Positions 13,981 to 27,100 of a stretch of 64,000 nucleotides of DNA are shown here, in pieces; the stretch's first letter is position 1; each line of letters begins with the position of its first letter. Source of the DNA: Ciona savignyi (Eukaryota; Chordata; Ascidiacea; Phlebobranchia; Cionidae). The DNA is taken from the NCBI GenBank assembly GCA_000149265.1, contig CH002357.1, positions 465,526-529,525 of the forward strand, in the 5' to 3' direction. A model generated the notes under the pieces. The model was not told the DNA's origin, did no database searches, and saw nothing but the letters and a program-made list of their open reading frames with translations. The position numbers and the translations under genes are program-made.

Positions 13981-14263
13981 ACCCATTTGTTTATTTATTT
14001 CTAGGCAATAAGTATACTTATTTTCTTGTTTCCGGCGTTTTCTGTATAAAATTGTGCGTTAAACCGAAGACGACACTTTACGCGTTTCCTAAATGTTCGA
14101 ATTACGGAAATAACGTGTTTATTGTAAGAAGGCAGTGGAGAAATAACAATAGATCGTTGAAAGAACGAATATTTGCAGGCGTGGCAGATGAGCTGCTATA
14201 GTAAAAAGCAATAAGACAGCCTTCCACGATATTTTTATATTTTAAGTAATTTTGCGTTGAACA

Positions 14264-15004
14264 ATGACTTCTAATGCTGGATTTGTCGGTGATGAAGTCG
14301 AACCTTCCAAGGTAAGCTGATATCTTTAAAAACGTTGATTTTCCGTTGAATTTATGTATTTTGTTTTTCCCAGACACTGAGCGAGCTGTTTTCGGCGGTA
14401 AGAACTGACTTTGTTTGACCATAGGTTATTTGTCTATGATTTTAAGTAAAACGAACATTTATTTTACTCGTAGAACGTCGGAGACGATTCTCGAATTGAT
14501 GCAACAAGGTTCGCGCAAATGGTGAATGAAAATCGGTCTAACTTACCTCGGTCGGTTATCACGAAAGTCACCAACTACATTGACCGGAATAAAGACGGCT
14601 ATGTAACTTTGGAAGAAATTGAGAAAATGGTTTGTTTTAAAAACTTATCCTAATATAGGCCAAGTCTTGAAGACAGATTAGTGTTTTGTTAATTTTGTAC
14701 AAAATGATTCTTTGAACATTATTGATTTTATCGCAATTTTAGTGTATTTAAGTATCAATAAGTAAAACTTATGCTAATTGAATAACGTTTTGGAATGTAG
14801 GAGGCGGAAGACATTGAGAAGGTTGCGAAGAAAGCTGGTGTCACTCGGGGTCAACTCGCAATGTTCAACAAAGGTTACCAAAGAGTTGGAAATTTTATTC
14901 TCACCAAAGACCAGCAAAAACTGGCATACGGTGATCAATACAACTGCTGTCCACCACCCATTGGTATTCTGTTGATCAGTCTAGCACAGGTCAGTTCCAT
15001 TGTG

Positions 15005-15036
<32 letters not shown>

Positions 15037-16932
15037 CAGTATATATAAATATAGGATACTGGACCCTAAAATGGGGTAACCAACAACACATTATTATAAC
15101 AAATTATTATAGTTTCCTTTATTTTATAGTGTTGTGTCTGCCTGTTTAGTGTTTATAACGACTTTTTTGCATTTATTTTTCTTCTAGGAAATATAAAAAT
15201 AGTAACCATTTACTCTTTTATTTAAAACGGTAAATCTATTGAGCAAGAGAAGGAGACAGACGACATTTGTTAAAATAAATGCTTTTAATAATATTCTACC
15301 GTGTTTAGTAAGCGTCTGACCGAAAGCAATATATAATGCGCATAAAGAAAGTCACATGACAAAAATATAAGCTCTGTGAAATTCCGCTCTTATTATATTT
15401 CTTTCCTATTTCGCAATGTCGGTATAATTTTTATGCCTCACAAGACCAAAGCGGACCACTAATAGTTAAAACCATGCGATTTAGATAGGGGTATATATCT
15501 ACTACGGTCAACTGAGCGGAGAATGGTTCAACATCAGTAAGGAAGTAATAGATTCCCCAATATCGTTCTTACCGACCAGACGAAGGGAGGCTTGGAGATT
15601 TATAACTTACATGTTCGCACATGCAGGGTAAAAAAGTGTTATAAATTATTTCATGGGAAAAATATACTACGAACAAAGTTATGTATATTTATTTTAAATG
15701 TTATCACTCAAATGAAGTGCTTTTCAATAAGTAATGCAAACCAGCGACCATAGCATGTCAGTTGCTTTTATTACGTCATAATTCTGTTATATTTCGAATT
15801 TCACCTTATCATTTTACAAAACTATGACATTTCCCTAAATAAGACCAAAATTGAATCAAACTAGTGGTAACATGCAATTACTACCAACCCGGTGTCGTCA
15901 AAGCCTTTTAAACTTTATTCACGTTTTTATATCAACATTGTACGTACATACTGGTAATACTTCCATAGAAGGACCCCTTTTAAACTATGACCATTGATCA
16001 TGTTTAACTCTATACTTACAACAGTGATCTTTATAAACAATTAATCATGTTTTAATACCATGCAGGCTTGAGCATGTATTGTTCAACGTGTTGGTGCAAA
16101 TGATTCTTGCCATTCCACTTGAAATGGTGCACGGAGGATTGAGAATTGGGGGAATATATTTCGGCGGTGTGATCGCAGGTAGATATGCCGTGTGGAACTA
16201 TAGGAGCAACACATGCGCTTAATATAACTATATGCAAATTGCAACTTAAACAAATTAAGGCAGATGTTATTTTCATAGCAAAGTTGTAATACTGTGATAA
16301 GGTAACTTGCATTAAAATATTAATAGTAAAACTTGAATAGTGTTTTGTTGACATTTGAAGTATTAACAAATTGAGAAACTGTGTTTTTAGGCTCTCTTGC
16401 GTCTTCTGTTGTCGACCCTTCCGTTGCCCTTGTCGGTGGTAGTGGTGGTACTTATGCACTCCTAACAGCTCAAATCGCCAACGTTATCATTGTGAGTTAT
16501 AATTGATAAAAATTAAGAAATTTTCTAATTTTATTTTTCACACAGAATGGAGATGTGATGGACAAGTTTTACAGGATACTGAGAGTGGTTATCACAGTTG
16601 TCCTTTGTAAGTAAAAAAAAACTGTCTACGGTCTAACATACGGCAGTAGCGTATAGTACTAAATATCCTTTGCTATAGTGGTCTTCGACTTCGGTTATTC
16701 GATCTACCGCCGTTTTCAACCTCAAGTTGCTGGTGTTGATGTCTCATTTATTGCCCACGTCGCCGGCGGTATTGCCGGAGTCACCCTCGGCTTGGTATTG
16801 CTCAAAAATTTTAAACAATCTTTGGCTGACAAGATCTGGTTCTGGATTGCCATTATACTCTACGTGGCTTTCATTATATTCGCCGTGGTGTGGAACGTCT
16901 TGTATCCAGACTTTCCGACTCAGGTTGTTTGA
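14264..16932 (+). CDS. Rhomboid-related intramembrane serine protease with EF-hand (RHBDL1/2/3 type)
   Basis: Nine exons join in frame to 362 aa: 14264-14311, 14374-14397, 14474-14629, 14801-14989, 15485-15627, 16066-16178, 16391-16491, 16546-16606 and 16679-16932. A canonical EF-hand loop [12 protein letters not shown] (residues 61-72) precedes the membrane domain, as in RHBDL1/RHBDL3. The rhomboid core shows [17 protein letters not shown], then GGSGGTYAL with the catalytic Ser at about residue 242 (GxSG), and AHVAGGIAG with the catalytic His at about residue 305. The dyad is complete, so the protease should be active. It cleaves type I membrane substrates within the bilayer in secretory-pathway or plasma membranes. 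The EF-hand suggests calcium input (inference). A TA microsatellite sits in intron 4. The gene follows SLC10 closely and may be co-transcribed with it. Confidence 0.94.
15001..15052 (+). repeat. TA-rich microsatellite
   Basis: A run of TA dinucleotides with a few interruptions lies in the rhomboid intron, starting about 12 bases after the exon 4 donor. Confidence 0.85.
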
Positions 16933-17013
16933 ATCATCACCGATGCAAAGTAGTTACATCGCAAGCTTAAAACCAGCCAATATCTGTTGTCTATGCAAAT
17001 ATTATTGCGTGCT

Positions 17014-17024
17014 TTTATTTTATT
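17014..17024 (-). terminator. Candidate poly(A) signals of the Kelch gene
   Basis: Two overlapping TTTATT hexamers, which are AATAAA on the minus strand, lie about 190 bases beyond the Kelch stop codon. They are only about 90 bases past the rhomboid stop, so the two 3' UTRs probably meet or overlap. Confidence 0.45.
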
Positions 17025-17208
17025 TTGCAAATTTTCCTATACACAAATCGCATGAGTACTATACAATACTAACTGAAGATTTTAATTCGTGCAAATCATA
17101 TCGTTGCTTGATTATATCTCCGCAGTAGAGCTAGGCCCACATAGCAATACAGAAAAATATGACAAAATATGTTGCATACAAATGGTCACAAGGTTATGGA
17201 TGTTAATT

Positions 17209-20200
17209 TTATTTGGTATATGTAATGCCTGGCCCAAGTAGTGGTAACGGTAGAGGGGCAACCCCATCAACCCAGTCATCTTTTTCTACGTCAAAGCATT
17301 CAACCGTGTCAAGATTTCTTATTGCGCCGTCGTCGCAGTGTTTGCCGCCGACAATATAAATTCGGGGGCCTGGAAAATAGTAACATGATTACGTAAGAGA
17401 AATATGGTGTGATTATAACTTCGTGGTTACCCAGTACTGCTAACCCAGCGTCGTGGCGACCAATTCGCAGGGCGGTTACACCTTGCCAAACTTTGTTCGC
17501 ATCGTTGTAAACGTCAACGTCGTACACACTGCTGAAGTTGCCACACTCCGTCTCCGCATCTAACCACGCGCCACCGAGCACATACATGTGACCCTGACAG
17601 ACTGCCACGTTGGCAAAGCATCTTGGGAAGCGCATTGCTGCCATCATCTCCCAGCTGCAAACAGGACACTGCATTGCGTGCTACATGCTTTCATAACTAT
17701 ATAATCTACGCAAATAAACGTATCATTCTACTGGCTATTACGGTTTGGCTGCGAATATTTTAAAACTACGTGCATGGTTTTTCAAAGTATAACATTTTAT
17801 GTCTTAAAGCTACATGTTGTGTCGATAGTCAGGCATTGTAAGTGGGAAAATATGCAGTAATCTATTTTAATTACTCTTTTACTACAAATTAAATTGCACA
17901 GCTAAGAGGCGTACAGACTATTGCCAAATTAACTTGACCACATACTTGCCATACTCCTCATCGTATGCTTCAACAGTGTCGAGAACTACACCGCTCTTGT
18001 GACAGTATCCTCCGACGGCCCACATTCGGCCTTTGTACACACACACCGAGACCCCGGCTCGGGCGCTGGATAAGGACCCAGAATACTCCCAAGTTCCTCG
18101 GTTAATTGAATATCTTTCCACGTCGCGTAGGATCCTTTGCTTGTGATCCTGACCCCCAATGGCGTAAATGTATCCGTTCAAATAAGCCGCCTGGTACAAT
18201 AGAAGGGTGTTAAGAAATGTATTATAAACGCAACCGAAACTTATAATCAAAATTATCACAAAATATAAGCAATAATTATTACTTGTAATGACATTCTGGG
18301 TGTGGATAAAGATTCAATCTTACACCACTTTAAAGACCCAAGACCCAACCGATGGCAACTTGATATCGGGCAAACCTCTGCACCAGGACCAGTAAGCGAA
18401 GGGTCTGACCCACCTGGTGATAATGTTGAATTGAAAGAAAATAGGTATGGCAACAACTGCTTTGCCAAAATTTCTAATAAAAATGGCGACTATTAAGCTG
18501 AATAAGAACGCCTGGCATATAGTGGTGGAATAAAGGTTAACTGAAAGGCAACGGATTATTTTGCTGATCACTAAACTCCACGTTTGTGCCATGCACTTGG
18601 GACAATGTCCTGCACTTAACGGACACGAATCGAACTGAAACAGTTTTACCATCATAACCATGGATACGTGGTACTTTTACAATAGTCCGTGTCAAAATAA
18701 CTACATCTTTTTTACAATTAAGTTTTAACCGGAATACCTTATCCTATAAGATACACATACCGATAATATAAAGAGCTCCTTTACAGTAGACAGCAGCGTG
18801 ATGATTCCGGGGTTCCTGCAATTTGGCGAACCTCAGCCACGAATTCTCCCTCTCCTCATACTTATACACACCATCTGAGGCGACTTTCTGTTTCGTATCA
18901 ATTCCTGTCAAATAATTGTTAGATGAGCCCGAGAAATATAAAAATAACATCGCGTTTTCCTTAGAGTCATTAACTCTATTAGGAGCAATGGGATTATTTG
19001 GGTAGCGGACGTCCCTTCACTTGGGATAGTTGCAGAGAAACACCATAAGGGTGATTATCTGCGGGGCAGCTATCTTAGTATACTTAATAGGACACAGTAG
19101 TTGTCAATGGCAGATGAGAATTTGATCAATGTTGTCAACGAACTAGATTACGAAACAATGTGCATGGTTTTATTCTCAAAAGTCACCTCCGGAAGCGAGT
19201 ATGTAGTCAGGACAGCAAGCGCATGGTTTAATTGGACAGAAGGGTGAAGTTTTGTCTTTCTTCACCAGCCCACCGTCCTCCGCCACCGACCATTCTTCCT
19301 CATCAGAGTTGTAACATCTATAGATGGTGTATAACCAATAAAATTTGATCGAGGGTGGATATGTAGTTAAGGGGGTGGTTTAGCTAAGTATCAATCGGGA
19401 TGAATCCCAAATGTCGGTACTGTTGGAAGCAGCATGTTCTATAGACTTAGCCCTTAGCGCTTATATTTCTTGTTGTGCAATTTTTTAAAATTTAAGAAAA
19501 CAAATTAAATCTGTAGTCTGTGCATTTCCCTACTGTTTTGTAAAATTTGCCTCCCATAAAAACAGCCTAAAAAAATCTCACAAGTCTGAACCTACTTGTT
19601 CGTTCCTATTCGCTGTTTTTGTCCGCGAGGTGGGTCTATGGCATACGTCCCTTCGGAGAAAGCCGTTTCGCTCTGCGATTGCAAGCAATGATATCTAAAG
19701 GCTTCAAGGATCAGCACACGACACTTCTTTTTTCGCATCAAATACCCCTTCGTTTCAACATGCTCTGCAAGTTCTTGTGGAGATAACAACTGAAGCCTCG
19801 TCTGGGGTGAGAAAACAATTTAAAGAAGTTGATTTCACGCGTTCCCTTAAACAATTTTAATATAGTGCAATAAAATATGTATTAATACCTTGGAGAGGAG
19901 ATATGGTGCGTGTACCAGATGCATTGGCTCGGCTTCAAGCCACCTGCATAGCGAAGAAAACACACGAAACTCGTCGATGTTTAGTCTGTCGTCATCCAAC
20001 AGACATGCGATGGTGTGTACTGATGCTAGCCTATAAAATAGTATCTATTTGTACTTAAATTTCGTTCTATTCACTAGCTTAGGTACGATCCTTACTTCCA
20101 ATTATGTTCGCGTGCAAATGATAAAGTTTAAATTAATCTATAACCGCAATTTGAGTCGTTACGCAAAACAAGTACACATCGACTATAGAGGTGCAACTAT

Positions 20201-22544
20201 TTGCATCATAACATATTAACTGGTGAATAGAGTAAAATAAAGCCAACTTCGGAATTTATGTGTGTATTATTGCCGTTTTTTAACGGAACCCCAATTATCA
20301 TATTTCAAGGTAATAAATACATTAGTTAAGTACTGTACATTGCAATTTTAAAACTGATTTAAAAAAAGTCCTGTTTACTAGACTTACAGAAACGCTTCCG
20401 TTTCGCAAACTTCAGAGTAATTTCTCGCGGCAAAAGTTTGCACGAAACTAAGGGTAGCAAGGTCACCCTGTAACCGAAGCTCGTCCATAACTCCAGTCGT
20501 TGTGAGGTTTTCATCCTTGGGGTGCCTGTAACCTTGCGGACCTGGCGCCTCGTTGAATTCCGATCCATTGCTTTGTAACTCACCGCAGCAATCTGATGCG
20601 TGGAAATACAGAAGTGAATTAGTCTGACCGTGAGGTAAATCTGTCGATTGCGAGGGAGCATACATGGGTATTCTCGCATCTCACGCCGGTAAAAATTTAC
20701 TATTTTTTACCTGAAACACAAACAAAAGATTTTCACATATAGTTACTGATATTCTCTCCAGGCTGTATATATAAGTCTCCATGCACAATCATCGGGCTAT
20801 ACGCCTTCACATATCAGTATTCCCAAAATATAGTTTTAACCTAAGATAACATAATTAAAAAAAAAGTTATTGGTCAGGAAACGTTTATGGAATTATTAAT
20901 AGGCAAAAAAAACAATTAACGAGAAAATTCCTAAAAAGAAGTGACAGGTCAGACGCGGAAATCTGAATTTCTGTACCGATTTCCGGGCAGCAGTTTTTGT
21001 TGTCCATTGCATCATGAACTCTCTGATTATATGGGATCTTCTGTCTTCCATGTATCATGCTTTTTAAACGAACATCGTTGCTAACCGACTTGTCTTTTGA
21101 AGAGCCTGTCAATTTGTATTTTTACAAAAACACTGTAAAAAAGAACGCTTTCTATAAATATATTATATTGTGTTGGTCGATTTTTATTAGCATCACTTCT
21201 GTGGTACCCCAAGTGAGGTAAACCCTCAGATGAATTTAAAAAGGCAATTCACACAACCCAGTTAATAGTTTCCTGGATGACAATATTCGTTTCCTGTCGC
21301 GTATGAGCGCACAGCTAAATATATATATAATTCTTCTATGTAACACGTAAGCAAAAATCTGGTACCGGGAGATTTCGACACGGTATTATAATAAGTACAG
21401 TCACCAAGAATTTGTTAACTGATGATAAATAGACATTAAAAAGCAGAGAATAACCAAATCCCAGGTTAAAGTTCAGAACTAAGGAGAGTCTGATTTTAAA
21501 GCCAACGCGACAATGGACAGACATTTAGTACCCGTAACATAGACAAGGCTTAGCAGTATTAAATGGGCATAAGCTCAAATAAATAGAAAGTTTTTTGTTT
21601 GTGTTAACAATTCTCACCAGGAATAGCGGCCATTTCCAGATCCAATAAAGTTCGCATTACAGCGCTTACCAGACCCTGCATTTGCAACCGAGCACCTGCA
21701 AGTACCAGCGGTCGAGCAGTAGCAGGAGTTACTTGGACGTCAGAGGTGTACATAAATGTGAGGACCTGTAAAATTAGAATAATCAAGATGAATATCGCCA
21801 TGCCGTGGGTAGTTTTGTTTTGAGAAATAAAAAAGTAAAGGGGATTTTCAACAAACTACAGCCTACTCATTGGGAAAAGGGGGTTTCTATAGCCCACGCT
21901 TCTATATTTCGGGAGGGAATTGCGTGCGGCGTGGGTGCATGAAAACAATCCTAGTATATATATTTATGTGTAGGTCATAAGGAGAAATTTTATAATGACT
22001 CCAGCAACACTAGATTTTTGGATTTTGGGCGTTTTGATTTGATGTTCACACGGCAAAAATGTGCGTAGGCCCATTTTGCATTATGTTTTAAAGAGATAAA
22101 ATCGAGGGGCGTTATTAGCCAGCGGCAGTTTCCTTTTCTAAGTGAAAAAAACAAGAAGGGGAATTTAAACCCTAATTATGTTTTTTTAAATAAAAAAAAA
22201 ACAAGAAGGGGAATTTAAACCCTAATTTACATAAGTTTGACGTACCTTACCTGTGAAAAGATCTCCTTCGACATGAAATCCACTATCACTTCCTTTTCGC
22301 ACGTTAGACTATTTGAAACGGACATGGCCGTTTTCTTGAGGAATGCATTCCTGAAAAACGGACTGACTGAAGCGGGAACGATCGCATGGCAGTGAAATGG
22401 CTCTCCTTTGACGTTTATAACAACGTCACAAAGTTTCTGAGCTCTCCACAACCGAACAAGATTTCTCCAGTTTTTAACGCAGTGTTTATGGCTTATAGAT
22501 TCGCAATTCTTCCATTTGTTGCAGCCATCGGAAGAGTTCTGCAT
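17209..22544 (-). CDS. BTB-BACK-Kelch protein (KLHL family)
   Basis: Twelve minus-strand exons join in frame to 748 aa: 22544-22251, 21765-21618, 21105-20977, 20679-20388, 20030-19889, 19801-19596, 19317-19187, 18904-18761, 18413-18283, 18190-17946, 17654-17431 and 17369-17209. The BTB fold spans residues about 30-135 (LCDVVINVKGEPFHCH, VLTFMYTSDVQVTP). A Ser/Lys/Gln-rich linker of about 100 aa follows. The BACK domain runs from about 255 to 400 (ARNYSEVCETEAFL, DDDRLNIDEFRVFSSLCRWL). Six Kelch blades are marked by GG pairs (LASGG, YIIGG, YAIGG, WAVGG, YVLGG, YIVGG). Family members are usually substrate adaptors for CUL3 ubiquitin ligases. The start is the first in-frame ATG after an upstream stop. 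The acceptor of exon 4 (GAG at 20680) is weak. About 600 aa is usual; the excess is mainly the linker. The subfamily is not identified. Confidence 0.9.
22144..22228 (+). repeat. Direct duplication of about 34 bases
   Basis: The segment ACAAGAAGGGGAATTTAAAC plus CCTAATT, with a leading A-run, occurs twice about 50 bases apart. It lies in the first intron of the Kelch gene, next to the exon 1 donor. Confidence 0.9.
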
Positions 22545-24164
22545 TATTTTGTGCCAGAAATAATTTTCTGTGTCTAAGTATTTCAAGGTCACTTATTACA
22601 CATACCAAGACTCATGGTGATTTCACAATGCCCATTATATGTCATAGTGGCCATTATTTTTGCTGCAACCAAACAAATCTTTATACATAACTTCAGGTTT
22701 ATGGTAATTCAAATTGTAACAGCAAACACAGAAAAATAATTATGCAATTTATTTCCGATTGTATGCGACCATTAAAATTAGCTTCAGTAAAAATAGTGCT
22801 AAGTGGCCATTGATTTAATCGTGCAATTATAACGTGGCACGGTTTTGAAATGGCAAGCACTAGACAGGTCGAATTTAGAGCGTATGTTGCCCTTGGGGTT
22901 TGGGACCGGGCATTTCAAAGCAATGTTTGAATGCCGCTGTGAACTAGATTTAGATTTGCGATGGATATGGTCAATAATATCAGCCAACAATTGAATGTTT
23001 TATTTGGCCGCAAAACGCCTTCAAAGTAAATAAATGAACCAACCTTAGGGCGACGGACAAAGTAAATAAAACCTAAAGCTAGCAGTACGTACATTTAATC
23101 GCAGTCACTCACAAGGGCTTTTGATTCACTCCAAACCTCCAATTAACTCGACGAGTATAACAGCGCGTAACCCAGCTCTCACGAGAGTGGGTAATCTCTA
23201 TTCTATCGAGAGAGCATTTTTTTCTTTTTGTGTACATGTAAGCCGTAAGGACTCGGTACAAAACGCGTGAACACATTGAACTGTGACTATTGTATGCTAC
23301 GTTTTAAAGCTGTCACTTTGATTGGTTTGGCGTATATCAAGTGTAGTTAGTTGCTAAAGACATCATTAAGCTCTTGCCAAAAGTCCTGATGTTTTATAAG
23401 CTTTTTACCACAACATTTTTAACTTGAGAGAAACAATGATTTACGTTTTCAAGAGTGTTTGTTGATTTTTAAATTTCAATTAGTATTGGGCTGCGTCGCA
23501 TAATTTTATCTCGTGCTATAGCTTTAATTGAGAAGGTTAGTGAGTGAGCTTTAGACAGTCACAGAAATGTCGACAATTGCGAACTAAAAAGTACAGAACC
23601 GTCCCGAGTGACCCTCAGCTGTTAAATAGTAGAAATACATTATTAGAAGCTAAAACGTTTGCCTGTTTAACTTGTTCGTTACGTTTCTTACTATTCCTTA
23701 CTGGGCGAAACAAAACAATAACATTGTACAGGTTGTTTTGCAAGCTTTAAGAAATGTAAACACAGCAAACTTCAAAAGTGATGATTCGGCTGCGCGGGGA
23801 CCTTCCCATAGTAAATAAGCATTGTACCATACCGATTTTCACGCATGACCGATTTAGTCTACTACAAGAAGGTCTTGTTAATATTGCCTTCGAAAATCGA
23901 CGGATAAGCCATGACCATTTGTCCACAAGGAGTTACAGCTAAGATACGCGTGTGTTACCGTTGGTAAGGGTTTAATGCCAGTCGAGTAGGCATTGTTATC
24001 GGCAAGCTAGTGTTTTTCAGAACTCTACACTCAAGAACATTACATCATCAAATTATTTCTCTTTGTGTAGCTTGCTGACGTATTTTATTTCTCCCAGGTA
24101 GTAGTAGATCATTTCTCACCCGTATTTTAAATTAGCGCACGCATAACGGAACATAGAACTACAA
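22545..24164. other. Divergent intergenic region between Kelch and calpain genes
   Basis: About 1.6 kb separates two head-to-head start codons and so should hold both promoters and 5' UTRs. A strong acceptor-like site, pyrimidine-rich and ending CCCAG at 24097, lies 67 bases before the calpain ATG. It could close a 5' UTR intron or receive a trans-spliced leader. I see no coding exon. Confidence 0.45.
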
Positions 24165-27100
24165 ATGGGCAACAATAGTAGCAGCAGTTCAACTGAACCA
24201 GATGGTGAACCCGACGTGACCGAAGTTGTTGTAGAAGCTCCACTGCCAGTCGAGCCAAGGGTCGATCCCGATGTACGTGAAAATATCGAAGGCACATCTC
24301 TGAATTCAAACACCATTACTTCGGTAAGAGATTCTACATATATTATAGGTTAAGCAAAAATATATAAACCCAAAAGTCTGGTTCTATGTCGTGTATTTAG
24401 GGTATCATCACAAAATTGTCTAGAGACATAGTTCCAAACGAATTAACAGACCGATAGAAAGCAGAGTTTATTAAGTAAACAGATACGTAGTGTTTAGCAG
24501 CACAGCGGCCTTATTAACTTTAGCAGGATTTATGTTCTCATTCCCTTGTGGCAAAGTGTGCTAACACTGTGTGACAAGGAATAAAACAGCGGAGGTTATC
24601 TTGTTCTAACGCAGTACATGCTGAGATAACTGTGACCTTGTTATCGGGCAGTCGTAACCATATAACACGAAGCGTTACACTATCTGAGTGCTTTATGCAG
24701 TCTAAACGTTTTTTATTATAGTTTATACATGTCTGCCTGCAAAGTTAAATTTAATCCGTTGTACAAACAGTAATTAAAGAAAACATTGAAAACTGAATAA
24801 GAACGTTATGATGTGTGACCGGCTTTAGTGCTACGCCTTTTTACATTTCCCCAATAATTTGATAAGCGCTATAAATTATCAATGTGTTTCACACGTGTTT
24901 TTTTATAGGAATTCAATGAAATAAAGGAAGTGATATTGAATCGAAGTTTAGAAGCGGGAAAAGCTTATGTTTACAGAGACAAGGATTTTCCAGCGGAACC
25001 CAAGTCTCTTTATTATACTTCCCGCGCTCCGAACCAATGGAAAGATATAGCATGGAAAAGACCAACGGTAAGTTAACTATTTCAATCCCTAAAGGCAGGC
25101 ATAATTTGCCCGCGTCGCCTTTAATCCACCTCAGACTATTTTACAATGTAAATGTATTTTCACTTCATTTATGACCTTTGAATTTAGGATCTTTCCAAAA
25201 ATCCACGGCTGCTTCAGGACGGACAAAGCAGTGAGGATATTGTACAAGGTATGCTTGGAAACTGCTGGTTCCTCGCATCTTGTGCAGCTATCGCTCGTTC
25301 GGCAAAGCATATACAGAAAGTAGGTGGTTGACCAAATATATATTGAACATATCCTTTTAAGTAGCAATAGTACTGGATGTACGGATTGTCCAATTTAAAT
25401 GTAACCAGATTATACAAAAGTTACTTAATCCTGCTAGCCGTCATGGACACAATCAAGTAAAATTGTCCACGTGTAACCATACCACAGGTTGTCCCAGGGG
25501 ACCAAGTTATTTCTGGGCCAGATTACGTAGGCATGTTCCACTTTCGTTTTTGGAGATTCGGAAAATGGGTCGATGTCATTGTGGACGACCAACTTCCGTC
25601 TGTCCGCGGATCACTGTGTTTCGGGAGATCTGCTAATCGGGATGAATTCTGGCTGCCTCTTTTGGAAAAAGCGTATGCAAAGTAGGTATATGGACATGCT
25701 AAGCTATAACGAGTGATTTTTCGCACTTGTTTTAAATATTTCTACGATTATAGTTTTTTATTGGCCGGTTGGTCTGACGGTTAAGTGCGTCGCCTTTCAA
25801 TCGAAAGGTTGCATGTGCGAAACTGGTCGCTAGCTAGTCGGTTGTGTCCTTAGGCAAGGCACTTTTCGGACATTGCCTAAAACCAGCGGATGAATGGGTT
25901 CTACCAAATTTAAGGATGCGTATACAACACATTGAAATAGCTCCGGTAACCCGACGGTGGACGCGAGGTGATCTGACGATAGCCCGTGTTTGTTTTAGCC
26001 CCTTGGTTTTTCCATACACGGGGATAAACATGAATATCCTATCCTCTTCTATTTGCCAATACCGTTATTTAAAATTGTTGCAGCTGTGTTTACAAAATAT
26101 TAGTAACCTCGGTGGAATTGGCAACGTTTTTCTCTTCGTTTTATTCAGAGTCCATGGTTCGTATCAAGCGATCGAGGGTGGCTTCACGCAAGATGGTATG
26201 GAAGATTTAACCGGTGGAATCGCGGTCACCTACCAACTCGGGGGCAAAACTCCCGATCACTTATATCGGACAATGACAAAGTATGTAAAGTATTATATTT
26301 GCAGTGAAGAAATATAACATACCGAATAAATTTCTATTTTATGACAATTCTAGGGCGCTTCGAAACGACAGTTTTGTGTGCGGTGGAATTCAGGGGACTT
26401 CAGAGTCGGTCGATAAAAAAACAGGGCTCGTCAGTGCGCATGCCTACTCTGCTCTCAAAGTAGCTAAGGTAAATAATGGTAATTAATATCAAATCAAAAG
26501 CTTAACGCCTTCTACCGTTAAATCGGTGCTTTGTGTACAGGTGAATTACCGAGGAAGTACGGTCAAGCTGGTAAAATTAAGGAACCCCTGGGGAGGAAAA
26601 AATGAGTGGAAAGGCGATTGGAGTGACGAGTAAGACCTACTTACGTAGATTTATAAATGTTGTAAAGCCTCCCGCTGTATGCTGAATCATAGCTACACAA
26701 GCGCATTTCTAATCCTTGGTTTTCAGTTCTTATACATGGCAATACATACCCGACGATGTGAAATACAGTATCGGGTATGCCAACCGAGATAATGGAGAAT
26801 GGTTTATGTCTTTTGATGACTTCACTCGATATTTCACCGACGTCACGTTTTGTACAATTGGTCCAGATTTCGATGGCGACGGCAAACCTACCGGTGACAG
26901 GTTTGTTAACTTTCTGCACTAAAATACGTTAAATAACAACATAATAGCGTGTGTATATATAAGATAGCTACTGTTTTAATAAACTAATGAAAGTACAGTG
27001 TGTGTTCTAGTTCAGTTTAGTTTATTTTTTTTGCAATGAAAACATGAAGCAGGACTGTTGATTGAAATTTGAAAAACCGGAAAAAAGCGGCAAAACGAAA

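Noticed and set aside
18302-18496. Plus-strand frame of 64 codons
   Set aside because: It is antisense to a Kelch exon (18413-18283) that joins in phase with its neighbours.
20359-20679. Arg-rich minus-strand frame of 106 codons
   Set aside because: It is a shifted-frame shadow of the Kelch exon that encodes the BACK domain.
25844-26317. Plus-strand frame of 157 codons
   Set aside because: Its first part is the SINE sequence and its second part merges into the real calpain exon at 26149; the frame is an accident of intron readthrough.
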